Below, piece after piece: positions 13,576 through 24,631 of a stretch of 64,000 bases of DNA. Under the pieces are notes generated by a model. That model saw nothing but the letters and a program-made list of their open reading frames with translations, had not been told where the DNA came from and made no database searches. The position numbers were made by a program, and so were the translations under genes. The stretch lies in the NCBI GenBank assembly GCA_002633025.1, contig NMRB01000042.1, positions 159,752-223,751 of the forward strand, read 5' to 3'. How positions within the stretch are numbered: position 1 is the stretch's first letter; every line of letters begins with the position of its first letter. This stretch comes from Notospermus geniculatus. Lineage: Eukaryota; Nemertea; Pilidiophora; Heteronemertea; Lineidae.

Positions 13576-13614
13576 ATCGGAATATGACCATCAACTTTCA
13601 GTCACATTCTTCAT
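13576..13614 (-). ncRNA. SECIS element (selenocysteine insertion hairpin)
   Basis: On the minus strand, about 150 nt after the peroxidase stop codon, the order is ATGA, a 9-bp helix (GAATGTGAC with GTCATATTC, one G-U pair), an apical loop that begins TGAAAG, then CGAT. ATGA with GA on the opposite strand is the SECIS quartet of non-Watson-Crick pairs. The unpaired AA falls 12 nt after ATGA, the canonical distance. This directs reading of the in-frame UGA at 15226-15228 as selenocysteine. Found by eye; no folding program was run. Confidence 0.8.
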
Positions 13615-13761
13615 GGAGTGTTCAGATCCTTGGCTGGTAAACTTTTATGGGGTTGTCATGATAACTATCACCTTTATTAAATGCAAGTGTTTTCTTTCTT
13701 TCTCATAGAGATTGCTACGTCGCAGTAAATGAAGGAAATTCATCAGTTTGTGGTAAGCCAA

Positions 13762-15438
13762 CTACATAAGTCCATCGATAAGGGGTAGCACGTTTTGATG
13801 ATCAGGTTCTATAGCAGCCGCAATGCGGTATTTCACCTTGCCATTTCGTCCAATCAGAAATTTCTCAAAATTCCACTGCACATCATTGGCTTTGATTGGC
13901 GACCAGTATAAGTTCTTCGCATCTCCGATTTCATTTTTGACTGGGGGACATTGGCTCTGGAAAGGCAAAGCTTGAAAATGTTGTACGTTATCAATGCCGG
14001 TGTGACAGGGATAAAAGTCCCCCTGAAATCAAAGTCCGGTTTTATTGTTCCACGATGGATTAGAATATATGACTGTAGAGACCGTGCCCTTTCGAATATA
14101 ACCTTACAATAACAGGCTATTGTTTGGCGGACTTGCATTCCTAGGACGTTGATTCCTGTCACACCTGTGGTGAGCACTACTTCGGTTTTGTGAGCGCTAC
14201 TTCGGCTTTGATTCCTGTCAAAATGGACAGGCTGTCCTGGAGTCACTCCGCTGGTAGGATCGGAGTGATTGCCTTGAGGACAGAGGACCGTTCACTCTCA
14301 CAAGTGGACTACTTGACACTGTCGCACAAAATGGCGAGAAATTGCTGCAGATCCATTGAATGGGTAGATATTGAATCTGATATGATCAAAAACGACGCCA
14401 GCAGTTGGATTTACGACTTTTGCAGAATATGGGATTGTTGTAACAAGAAAGCTGTTCAATTTTATGACGTTCATAGGCCTATCCATATTCGACCAAAATA
14501 CAGTGTTCATAACAACATAAATTGTCAAGTTCTTCTTACCTTCAGAAAGGTGTAGAACGGGTTTTCTCCCTTGCCATTTACCTTCACCTTCTCTGTAAGG
14601 TCGAAGTTCGGCACGAACCCGCCCCCGGGTCTGACGTACTTGATGCCGTTCAGAATTTCAGTTCGATTGGCCCCAGGTTCCTGTAGCCCGAACTGGTTAC
14701 ACGGGACTCCAATTATCTGGAAATCCGTATATTTGTTGTTGGTGTTGAGTGCATTCAGGTTATGATATTGGTGAGTATACCCTGCGAAAACGAGTATTGA
14801 AATAACATGAGTCAAATACGACATCAATCATATTCATAGTCATTGTGAGAGACAATAGGCCTACATATGGAAACGGAGTTGATGTAGGCTCCCTGTAGAC
14901 CTGCCAGCTGATTCTTTCACATCGTGCAATACGGTTAAGCCTAGTTTATACTTCGACGCAAGACCATCGGCGTCCGACGCACGATCAAAATCTGTAATTA
15001 GGTCGGCGTCCAGATTTTGATCGCGCGTCGGACGCCGATGGTCGTGCGTCGAAGTATAAACTAGGCTTCACTCCTCGTAGGCCTATGCAACGCAACTAAA
15101 ACCTGCAACTTGATAAATCGCTCTAATTCCTCCAAGTGTTAACGGACAAAATTTCCTCATATTGAATTGTTGGGCGTCGTTTGATAATTAATGAATTTCT
15201 ATTAATTAGCTAACTACTACTAACCTCAGTATGTTGCGACGTTAATCACCATTACAGGCTTTTCGATATATTTCGACACGTCGAGGTTTCCTCCCAGCTG
15301 TCCAAAGTTGACACTCTTATTGTGATCTGAACAAGAAACTATGCCGTTTGGTAGTGATCCATCCCTTCCCGTGACCACCTCCTCCAACACGGCCAGCAGG
15401 ACCACAGTCCTGGCCCAGCCAATGAGTCCTGCCATCAT
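13762..15438 (-). CDS. GPX3: Secreted selenocysteine glutathione peroxidase (GPx3-like)
   Basis: It reduces hydrogen peroxide and lipid hydroperoxides with glutathione or a related thiol. Three exons on the minus strand: 15438-15225, 14781-14540 and 13956-13762 (TAG), about 216 residues. Residues 1-24 form a hydrophobic signal peptide (ARTVVLLAVL core), so the enzyme is secreted or luminal. The active-site loop reads INVATY-U-GYTHQY: the codon after TAC is TGA (15228-15226), and the first intron interrupts the Gly codon immediately after it. A naive reading would stop at that TGA. The rest of the catalytic tetrad is present: Gln in GVPCNQFG, and Trp and Asn in VQWNFEKFLIG. LQEPG and the C-terminal SQCPPV block fit the family. 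A SECIS at 13576-13614 supports recoding. Length and signal peptide favour the GPx3/5/6 group, but vertebrate paralogue names may not apply. Two ATGs begin the frame (15438 and 15435); either is possible. Confidence 0.9.
14937..15068. mobile_element. Fold-back MITE in intron-proximal DNA
   Basis: A 132-bp near-perfect inverted repeat. The left end AAGCCTAGTTTATACTTCG is mirrored by CGAAGTATAAACTAGGCTT at the right end, and the dyad continues through the GACGC/GCGTC-rich arms to a short centre. It lies in the first intron of the glutathione peroxidase gene. A degraded relative sits at 38529-38760. Confidence 0.7.
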
Positions 15439-15439
15439 G

Positions 15440-16068
15440 ACTGCATAACCTGAGAGACAGGCTTCAACTCACTCAGAGGCATTATCGCACAGTGTTATAT
15501 ATTGACTTTTTATGACGACTTGTTTATACCATCTGTCGATAACCATAAACGCATAATTATACATGAAGTCTTTCACATTGTTCATACGTGTTGGATCATA
15601 CAGCAGTGATTTTCGAAAATGAGGCCTAGTGACATTCAGCGGGTCTCCGGTGGGACACTGTCCATTCACGCGATTTTTGCGTGGTAGACGCTCGAAAGCA
15701 TTGTTTGTTTCCGCGGCGTTGATCATGGACAAAAAGATGCGGCATCGCCCCGCCCGAAATTCGCGTGAATGGATTCTTCTTTCCATTGGAGCGTTTCCGC
15801 GCGCGATTTACACGCCGCGCGGAGGCAAGCGAGACGCGTGCGAGTTTTGTAACCTTTTCCATTCACGCGATAAGCATGCAGCAGACTGGCCGCCAACTTC
15901 GGCGTCCAGAGGCGTTTTTTCGACGCCAATGTCCGGACGCGAGAAAAATCCCCAATGTGCTACGAATGGAATCTGGAGAACGCCGCCGGACGCCACTGAA
16001 CTCCAGATATCAAACATGTTTGATTTTGGACGCCAGTGAACGCCTGTGAACTCCCGAAGCAGCCAAGT
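15440..16068. other. GC-rich repeat-like DNA without genes
   Basis: Contains segments such as CCATTGGAGCGTTTCCGCGCG that recur at 17.7-18.0 kb. The overlapping open frames in both directions are a by-product of GC-richness. No splice-consistent exon was found. Confidence 0.4.
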
Positions 16069-17130
16069 GTATGAGGCGCCATGTGGGAATTTAATTGTTT
16101 CCCAAAATTATTTGCAAATAATGTCATTGTTTCAAACCATAAATGTGTGTATTTTCACTTATTTCAAACAATAAAGTTATAAATAAAACCATGAAATTAT
16201 TATTCAAACCAGAATTTATACTAAACATGGTTTCATAACCATGAAACTTCGACAAATTCATGGGTTTGTAAACATGAATTATTTTCAAACCATGAAGTTC
16301 ATGCAATTTCATGGTTTGCAAACCATGAAAATGGTTCACAAACCATAAAATCAGCAAAATTATTTGTTTTCAAACCATAGGAATATGAATTCGTCACGGA
16401 TTGAAAACAATACAAATTGCAAAAATCATGGTTTCCAAACCATGATGATACGCAAGAGCATGGTTTGCGATACCACGATTACTGCAAAAGTCATGGGTTG
16501 CAAACCATGGAAATAGCCAAATCCATGGTATGCGTATAATTGTATGCGCAGTGGAACATAGACTGGTCTCTGCCCTCGTTTCGTTCCGTTCCGCTGCACT
16601 CGACCAGTGCAGCGGGCAGAGGATCAGTCCATTGTTCCACTGCGCATACAATTATACGCATACCATGGATTTGACTATTTCCATGGTTTGCAAACCATGA
16701 GTTTTGCTGTAATCAATTATCATGGGATCGAAAACCATGCTTTTGCGGATTATCATTGTTTGCAAACCATGACTTTTGCAATGTTCATTGTTTACAATCC
16801 ATGAGGATTTGATATTCATGGTTTGAAAACCAAGATATTTGCCGATTTTTCGTGATTTGCAAACCATGAATTTGCATGAACCTCATGGTTTGAAATGATT
16901 TTTTTATGGTTTGAAAGCAAGGTATGTTTTCAAAACCATGAATTTGTCTAAGTTTCATGGAATGAAACCATATGTTTAGTCTAATTGATGGTTTGAAAAA
17001 TAATTCCATGGTTTTGTTTATACTTTTATTGGATGAAATAAGTCAAAATACGTACATTTATGGTTTGAAACAACGATATTATTTCAAATAATTTTGGTAA
17101 ACAATTAAATTCCCACATGGCGCCTCATAC
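16069..17130. repeat. ~1.06 kb palindrome made of CATGGTTTGCAAACCATG-type units
   Basis: The outer ends GTATGAGGCGCC (16069) and GGCGCCTCATAC (ending 17130) are inverted, and the arms stay complementary inward through GTGGGAATTTAATTGTTT. The centre (about 16535-16660) is a second dyad whose arms read GTATGCGCAGTGGAACA and its complement. Between ends and centre, both arms are filled with dozens of degenerate CATGGTTTG / CAAACCATG half-sites spaced roughly 30-40 bp apart, many forming small palindromes of their own. CAAGTG occurs directly outside both ends, as expected for a target-site duplication. The open frames across it repeat the peptide HGLQTM because of the repeat, not because of a gene. 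Confidence 0.8.
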
Positions 17131-17462
17131 AAGTGTGCTACCGATGGCAGCCAGACTTGGAGTCGTTGGTGAATCAACTTGCGTCTTGAGTGTCACATGA
17201 TTTCAAAATTGCAGCCTCAATGAAGATGGCAGCACTGGTAATTGTCGCGCAAGTGGCCCGAAAAGATGCCACTGAACGCCAAGTTTGGGCAGGTGTGCTC
17301 TCACCAGGATCCACGTGCTGGCAGCCAACTCTGGCATTTGGCGGCCAGTGTGCTGCTAGCTTTACGACACAGAAGGTTTGCGCCGAATCGGTAGGCCTAC
17401 TGCTGTCGTGTTGCCCTGACGATCTGCGGCGGCGTACATACTTTCAACATGGCTCAGAAACC

Positions 17463-17567
17463 ATGGGTCATATGCTTTTACTTCAGATTTGTACAGCATT
17501 GCCTAATGCATTTGTATTGCAAATTTCAAGTAAAAGCATTTGCTACTCTTTATTCATATGACCCCAT
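17463..17567. mobile_element. Small inverted-repeat element
   Basis: The left end ATGGGTCATATGCTTTTACTT is matched in inverse by AAGTAAAAGCATTTG ... CATATGACCCCAT at the right end. The inner half resembles the ends of the MITE at 37693-37813 (GCAAATGCTTTTACTT), so the two belong to one family. Confidence 0.55.
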
Positions 17568-17587
17568 GTGCATTCAGTGTGCCAATT

Positions 17588-18000
17588 GGAAAAAAAGTCG
17601 ATCGAGATCGACTTTTTTCCCCGCGCGCGGGCCTCTCGCTCGCGAGAAAGCAAGTCGATCCTCTCGTGCTCGTCTCGCGATTGCCAAAACGCTTTCATGG
17701 AAACGGCCAAATGAAAGTGGATTGGATCGACTTTCCGCACAGAATTCCGCGCGCGGAAACGCTCCAATGGAAAGCAGGCCTGTGCGAGCAAAAAAAGTCG
17801 ATCCGAGATCGACTTTTTTTTCCGCGCGCGGGCCTCTCGCTCGCGAGAAAAGAAAGTCGATCCTCTTGCGCTTGTCTCTCGATTGCCGAAACGCGGTCAT
17901 GGAAACGGCTAAATGAAAAGGAAAATGAATTGGATCGACTTTTCGGCACATAATTCCGCGCACAGAAACGCGCCAATGGAAAGCAGGTGCGATATCGAGA
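17588..18000. repeat. GC-rich unit of about 200-210 bp, tandemly duplicated
   Basis: Each copy starts with a GTCGAT..GAGATCGAC dyad followed by CGCGCGCGGGCCTCTCGCTC and ends with CCAATGGAAAGCAGG. The copies start near 17590 and 17790. Related fragments appear at 15.75-15.85 kb. No coding potential is claimed. Confidence 0.65.
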
Positions 18001-18020
18001 GGCGATCTTTGGACGCGAAG

Positions 18021-18171
18021 GGCCGTATGCACCAAACGAATAATTATCATCTTGAACTCAGGTTGAGCCACAACTTTTCCATTCTCACATCGTGTCCTAG
18101 CAAACCTGAACAATTGAAAAGTTGTGGCTCAACCTGAGTTCAAGATAATCTTCGTTTGGTGCATACGGACC
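18021..18171. mobile_element. Inverted-repeat element, ~150 bp
   Basis: CGTATGCACCAAACGAA near 18023 is mirrored by TTCGTTTGGTGCATACG near 18151, and the complementarity continues through TCTTGAACTCAGGTTGAGCC to AACTTTTC. The loop is short. A single unresolved base (N) lies downstream at 18503. Confidence 0.7.
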
Positions 18172-18992
18172 TGAGTGTTTCAATTCCACAATCTATTGGC
18201 GGGAATCTCAAAGAAAACTCGAATGAAGTAGTCTCGCGTCACCAGCCTCTCTCTCTTACAGGAGAGAGTCTGGTAGCAAAGCGTACAACTTTCGTTACCG
18301 CCAGGTGGCGAGTGTCCAGCTCAGAGCATCCGAATCTGATTGGTCAACGGCTGATTAAACATGGCTGCGCCCATGAAACGCATAATGAACGAACAAGGAA
18401 CGAAATAGTCCGAGGGAAATGTTACCTTTTTAACACGTTTTATCGTGGTTTTCACCGAGTGATCTGTAGAAGCGATCGAGCCTGGCCGTTTGAGGTGGAT
18501 CGNCCTGTTACAAACAATACAGGGGACATCAGGAAGACGGGGCATTGGATTCTATCACACTGCCTATCTTCAATTGCAGGGTTATCCATGTCACATGACT
18601 TTAGAATAGAGAACGGACGGCCAATCACACCTTGAATCGTCATGAATAATAGGTGGCTTGTGTGCCCGGGCCTGTGTGTAGGCCTGCTAAAAGTTCAAAC
18701 ACACGCATATTCTCGTTTGGTCTGCTTCACCGTGGATAACCCCATTGATACACGCACAACATATACAATGTACGCTCGTATCATATCGTTAGTACAACAA
18801 ATGTGATGTCTTTTTATTAATAATACAGTAATTTTGACAATAGGACTACTGTTCGTATAGACCTACATCGCGTCGTTCAAACTGGTTAAAACGTCAATAT
18901 CACATCTTTGAACCCCAACTCAAAATGAATTACTAGTATAACTGAGGAGGTTATCGGGGCAACCGTAGAGGAATTTCTTTGATATTTGTGAT

Positions 18993-19395
18993 GTTTCGCA
19001 AACCTGACGAAACACGAAGTATACGAAATGCGAAATTCTACTTCATTTCCATGATCTAATGTATTTCAGGAGATGGTTGGCACCACAAATAAATCTGCTG
19101 CCAGTGCGTCTTTTAGCATATCAAGTAAGACCGAGAGAGTTTTGGTGCATCTTGGATTTTTAAATTTCCACTTCGTAGCTACGAAGTGGAAACGAAAGAT
19201 AAATTTCATAGTTTAATATATTGTACACCGCAACTCTATCGGTCTTGTGTCATACGCTAAAAGCCTCTCTTGCAACAGGCGATATCTGTGGTACCGGTAC
19301 CAATTAACCATCTTCTGAAATACATGTACATTACGTCATGGAAATGAAGTCCAATTTCGTATTTCGTACTTCGTGTTTCGCCAGGTTTGCGAAAC
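18993..19395. mobile_element. Inverted-repeat element with a 28-bp central palindrome
   Basis: The ends GTTTCGCAAACCTG (18993) and CAGGTTTGCGAAAC (ending 19395) are exact inverted repeats. They extend imperfectly for about 60 bp through ACACGAAGTA / TACTTCGTGT and GAAATGAAG-type blocks. Near the middle lies a perfect palindrome at 19165-19192 centred on CTTCGTAGCTACGAAG. The length of about 400 bp and the lack of coding capacity suggest a non-autonomous DNA element. Confidence 0.65.
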
Positions 19396-19618
19396 CTATC
19401 CTACCACTAAATCGATTATGTCCGAAGTTCTGACTCTCGGATATCTCATCCCCGCATTAAATGGGATGCAGACAGTACATGAGTCAATCATTTCGTTGTC
19501 AATGGAATCATCACTTCATTCAATCACAACGTAAAATGGTGACCGAATTTATCAATCACATTTTCGAAAGTTCACGATATAAAGTCCCACGACTCTTAGT
19601 GACTGACATATAGTTTCA

Positions 19619-22600
19619 TCATTTGCCGACTTGGAAGGTAGCACTGAAGAATCCACTTGAATTCCTTTCCGTTTTCCTGGCCTGCTGGTCCCGCCTCATC
19701 TTGAGAAACGACCGAACCTTCTCAGTCAGCCTCGCCAGATCAGCCTGGTCCTTTTTGCTGAGGGTTGCTCGCCGGTTCTTTGGCGGTTGGAGAATCTTTG
19801 TAATTTTTCTGGTTGTTTTATGTTTACCCTTCATTAGCTCTCTGAAAGAGTATGCCTGAATTATCTTTCTAGATGCTGGTGATGCTGATAAAAGTTGCAG
19901 ATAAAATGAGCAAGTGAACAGGACAGGAAAATCTACACGTAGCCTAAATCACTATCAGTGATCAGTTTCACACATCGGAATTTTTCAATAGGAAATTGTT
20001 GAGAGGCAAGGGATTCATTGGTGCCATACAAGACACTAGTTCTAAAAGAAGGCTGCTGAGATAACATTCCGACAGGAAATATTTTGTAGACTTCCCCCAA
20101 AGAGATGATACTTACCTTTGGTCTTCCCTGCTTGCGTGAGAGTGGATGGGAACAGACGACCAATATTAGCACAATCCCAAAAAGAGGGTTGGTGGTTGAA
20201 ACATCGAAGTAACTAATAGGCCTATACTTTGTACACATCAGTCCATTTTGTGCTGAATTAAACTGACACGCCCGTACGCAAAAAAGAAACCATTCATTGA
20301 GCATGATGCCATGCAAAAAAAGGTTCGTCCATGACGCCGTGGTAAGCAGGGCAAGAGGAATTCAGTTAACTCAATCGCAGAATGATCCACAGCATTGTTT
20401 TGTTTCGTTAGATGAACGAATGGCACGAAACTTACCCAAAAGTTATCTCACCGTCGTCGTCAGCGTCCAGGCTGTCCATCAGTTTGTCAAGAGCGCGTTC
20501 GCTCATAGGAATATTAACTTTCTGGAGAATGTAAAAACATTCACGCTATTTATCATCAACATTTGGCGAGGCCATTTTCAAAATCTCAAGAGGCTACCCA
20601 ACACAAGCGCCTTCACAGCTACCATCTTTATTTTACTAGATGTACTTTTACTGGGTTCAAACGTTTGCCCTGTTCGACGTTTGTGAAAGGTTTCGACTCA
20701 CCAACAAACCATCCCTGAATTCCTCCTTTGATAAGGACCTGCTTTCATCTTCATCGAGAATATGGAATAGATCGATCAACCGGAAGTCCTGTTGCTTCAT
20801 GTATTCAAACAGCACCATCATTGGATCGTCAAGATCAAAAATGGAGACGCGATGGATGCTTGGCAACCGTGCACGTCTCGTTGGTATGCCGGGGTACACT
20901 TCAAGGATTCGACGGGACTGAATCATGTCCAGGTGTTTACTGAACTGTTCTTCAGTTGGAATATTCTAAAGAAATCATGGAAAGAAATAGGCATGCGATA
21001 AAGTTCATGGAAAGCAGGAAGAATACAGGCTTAGGCCTTAATAGAGATTTCAAGATATGTTCCGTCGACGGTTTCTTTTTTACATGCCAAGTACATCAAA
21101 AATAGCGTTTTTGCGTTGGTGTTTGTTAACAGAACGTCACTTCTTAAATTCTCAAAGCACAGACGAGGCTATAATATCCTTACCGTTATATCTATTTCCT
21201 GAATGTTGCAGTCTTCCGTTTCATGTAGAGCTTTAATCAATTCTAGCGATCCATTCACTGTTATTGGGTTGTTACCCAGCTGCAAACAGAAAAGACAGTT
21301 CGTATTTCAACGGCTGTCATAGCAAAATTTGAACGAGAAGCAATTTGAGAACTCTCTACCTTCATCTCTCAAGAACATCGAATATTTTGATGACGATGGA
21401 GTATTACATGATTGGGCCTTTTACCCGCAAACTTGTAACAGCATGATACCTTAAGTGTGAAGAGACTGGTACTCTTTACTGCGCCCTTTAGGAGCCTCTT
21501 GACCGCCTCGTCGGTTATTCTGTTGGCAGATAAATCCAGAAAGGTCAGTGACTTGTTGTACTCTAGGGCCTCACTCATCGCCACGCTACCTTCTCGGCTA
21601 AACCCATTCCAAGACAGGTCCAATGTCTCTAACGCTATGTTTTCCTGAATGAAAATGAATGACATATTACCAGCGCTTGGGATTTTCTTTGCTTTCTTGG
21701 TAACTGGCCTCCACAAATCAACCAAATAGTGGCATAGACCTAACCAGCATATAGGTGGACCAGTTTTCCCTGTCTATTACCTGCACTCCATGTGCAATAG
21801 CTACGGCACCTTTTTGCCGCAAGTGATTCCATTTCAATGACAGTGATTTCAACGTGACATTTTCAGCAATCGCTCGTCCGATGATTTTACCGCCTTCTTC
21901 GCCGAACCGGTTATAGCTGACATTGAATTCTTGGAGGCAGTGGTTATTCTGTAAAATGTCAAGAGAACATCAAAGTGAGAAAACATATCTAATCATGTTG
22001 CTTCCGCTTGCACACTCCGCCAGTGGTTACTAGATGAACGGACGCTGCAGTAGGTACTCTTTTCACGAACTGGCCTTACGCTGCGGTGGTTGCTGCAGCC
22101 TCCGATGCAATCTCCTATACTCCATCTGCAACTTTCCAAATGGGGCTCGCCGAGTTATCCCTGAGAAGTTCCTGTTCACGTCTCATTGATGACGGCAATC
22201 GCCCCAATCCTTACATCGCGAACTGTCACACTCGCTTCACAGGTCATCAATGAGCTTACCTGTAATATGTCAGCAATATGAACAGCATCTTTCTCACCAA
22301 GACCGTTCCCAGAGAGGTTTAGACTCTGAATAACGTTGTTTCCATTCATTACTTCGGCTATTGCTTCGGCACCTCTCCCGCCTATAAAATTTTCGGCCAG
22401 TCCCTGAAATGGTAAACTTTTCTTGACGTCACACGTTATTACGAACTGCAGCTCATTCAAATGCCGTTCATGAAGGAATGAACTTTGCTTAATGTCTGCT
22501 GCTTTCAACGAAATCCCAGCAAACTTCCGGTAAGGAAAGAAGTTGTGGTGAAAGCAGCAATATCATCAGGCTCATAATTACTGCAGAACACATTTAATAT

Positions 22601-24631
22601 TCCTTTAAAAAATCCCATAAAATTATGATTATTTTTGGCCAAATCTTTTTCCCTGGACGAGTTCACAGATGGAAATGGGCCCATTTCCCCGTTGCATGTT
22701 TATGAGAGGAGCAGGAAGAATCACGCTTACCACATTGTTTATGTTTAGGTTTTCTTTGAGCATATCTGCAATGTATTCAGCACCTTCGTGACCAATGTTG
22801 TTGCCCTCCAATTCCAAAGTCTGGATGTGAAGATTCGTCTACGAAATACAAAAGAAATACAAAAGGTATATTACACACTCACAAACCGACTCATGGCAGG
22901 ATGATTGTCGACGCGACAAACCGAGACACTGCTGACAGGGACTTACCACCAAAGCTACGGCAATTGCTTTGGCCCCCTTTGATCCAAGAGGCTGATTCTT
23001 CAACACCAAGTGACATTGGGTGAGGTTATTTAGGTAGGTGGTCGATGGTATGATACCGAACAGACGACAGGCTCCGAGGTAGACCTTGGTGTTGTCCGAA
23101 TCAATCGGCGGGGTGTCAAAATCTAGACGTAGGAAAATAACGTTTTCGGTCAATTACCGCCGCAAAAAAAATGTGCACGACCAACATTCCACTAAATAAT
23201 TTTCTAACACATGCATAACTGAGTCCTTCAGGTTGAAAGCAAACTATTACCACTAATTTCCTGCTCGTTGTGGTGAGACAATCCTTCGCATGGGTCCAGA
23301 AATTCCGACGAATTTCGCCATCGAATCATAGCTGACCGCCACAATCAATGTTATGCCCGCTGTACACGATCAAATTTTTCATCCAATTTTCTGAATGTGC
23401 TCAATAAAGGCCTACGGGTTTATACACTGAGTCCCAATAGGCCCGAATCTGAATTTCCAAAAAAATTGGATGAAAAATTTGATCGTGTACAGCGGGCATT
23501 AGTGATAGGCCTATGTTGTACACTTGGCGGAGGAAATCAACTTGTCTAATTATCTATAGGCCTACCTTCATCTGATTCATAAAGATCTCGATCTGTTATA
23601 TTCCACTCTGATCCGCTCATCGAGGAGTTCTTATGGGACACGGAGCTGTTGGGCCGATCTGCCAACGGTCGTTTCTTCTCTTCGGTAACCTCCTTTTTCT
23701 GCCTGCCAACCGTCCTGGAGGCAGCGGCTGCCCGCATGCGTCGGGTAGCGGTGTTGGAGTAAACGGCTGATACACATTCTATGGGTGGGAGGTCCTTTCT
23801 CTCTTCTCGGACGTACGTCGGGGGAGCCTGAAAAAACGGGATTCTTGAACTTTCAACATTCCTTGCAAGCTTTGTATTTATGTTTCCCACCAGAGAGTCA
23901 TCGATTATTGGAACAAATTGAACAATCAGCAACTAAATCACAAGCTACCGAAGTTGCACCATGGTGTACTTGTAATGTTTACTTTGGTGATATGTAAGCA
24001 AAGAACTGATTGTAGAACGGAATAAAGTGTTATTTTTGCCATTAGAAATTTATCTGCACACTATACCACCAACAGATTCTGTGATTGATTTTACGCATGG
24101 ATGGGCGTGACTTGATGATTAAAGCTACGTTTAGCTGATCGCGACACGCGGAATGCGGATTGCGGAACGCGGAAGCGGAAAATGCAATGCATTTTCGCAT
24201 ACAACATATCGTTCCGCCGGGGGATTCCGCGTCCCTATACCGCCTTCCGGATGTCTGGTAAACGCAGCTTAAGTTTTGAGTGACTATCGTTCTGTATTCA
24301 CTGCCGCACATTTTCTTGGGGGGGGGGCATCCATAGAACCGAAATTTCAGTACAGTGAACATGTTCAACCTGGAGTCCTTTCTCTCGACAATGTTTCATG
24401 ACACGTTTTCTTGACCGTCAAAAAAGAGTCCAGGGGCGCTGTCAAATGAGAAACTCGTGGAGTGTCACTCTTTTCGTCTTTTGGCGATCTTATAGGTCAA
24501 CTCAGAAGCAATTATTGGCGACAGAGGAAGATGGTCACTCACCCACCACCCGAGCCAAAATGATGACAAACTCAGTCACTCACCGCACTCGTCCGTGATC
24601 CTGCCGAAAGTTGACGAACGCGTTCACTCAT
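19619..24631 (-). CDS. LRRC74: LRRC74-like leucine-rich-repeat protein with C-terminal EF-hands
   Basis: Twelve phase-consistent exons on the minus strand: 24631-24584, 23827-23566, 23122-22947, 22838-22731, 22403-22260, 21948-21781, 21644-21450, 21279-21184, 20965-20702, 20521-20436, 20127-20116 and 19868-19619 (TGA), about 602 residues. After a basic, disordered N-terminus comes the family block KVYLGACRLFGIIPSTTYL. Next are about eight ribonuclease-inhibitor-type LRRs of 28 residues (for example NIGHEGAEYIADMLKEN and LSGNGLGEKDAVHIADILQ). The C-terminal part carries two EF-hand loops, DEDESRSLSKEE and DADDDGEITFGE, then a lysine-rich tail. LRRs of this type are protein-binding scaffolds; EF-hands suggest calcium sensing. 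The exon at 21948-21781 has neither an ATG nor a stop and is easily missed. Assignment to LRRC74A/B rests on the N-terminal block and the LRR layout; another LRR/EF-hand family is possible. Cellular role unknown. Confidence 0.82.
20116..20127 (-). CDS. LRRC74: 12-nt microexon of the LRRC74-like gene
   Basis: The minus strand has a pyrimidine-rich tract ending in GCAG, then GGAAGACCAAAG, then a strong donor GTAAGT. Inserted between exons 20521-20436 and 19868-19619, it keeps the phase and adds four residues. The EF-hand loop then reads DADDDGEITFGE, with the obligatory Glu at position 12. If the microexon is skipped, the frame survives but position 12 becomes Lys. That functional logic is the main support; no transcript was seen. 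Confidence 0.6.
23354..23498. mobile_element. Inverted-repeat element, ~145 bp, inside an LRRC74-like intron
   Basis: TGCCCGCTGTACACGATCAA at 23354 is mirrored by TTGATCGTGTACAGCGGGCA ending at 23498. The arms continue through ATTTTTCATCCAATTTT. The element lies in the intron between exons 23827-23566 and 23122-22947. Confidence 0.75.
24120..24272. mobile_element. Inverted-repeat element, ~150 bp
   Basis: TAAAGCTACGTTTA at the left and TAAACGCAGCTTAA at the right form imperfect inverted ends. The interior is GC-rich, with GCGGAA/TTCCGC dyads. It lies in the first intron of the LRRC74-like gene. Confidence 0.45.

Noticed and set aside
15469-16049. Overlapping frames of about 100-136 codons on both strands
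   Set aside because: GC-rich repeat-like DNA, no splice context, no recognisable motif.
16124-17009. Several open frames on both strands between 16.1 and 17.0 kb with repeated HGLQTM peptides
   Set aside because: The peptides come from translating the CATGGTTTGCAAACCATG repeat; the same pattern appears in both orientations.
17574-18113. 179-codon minus-strand frame
   Set aside because: It spans a tandem GC-rich repeat with no family similarity and has equally long frames on the other strand.
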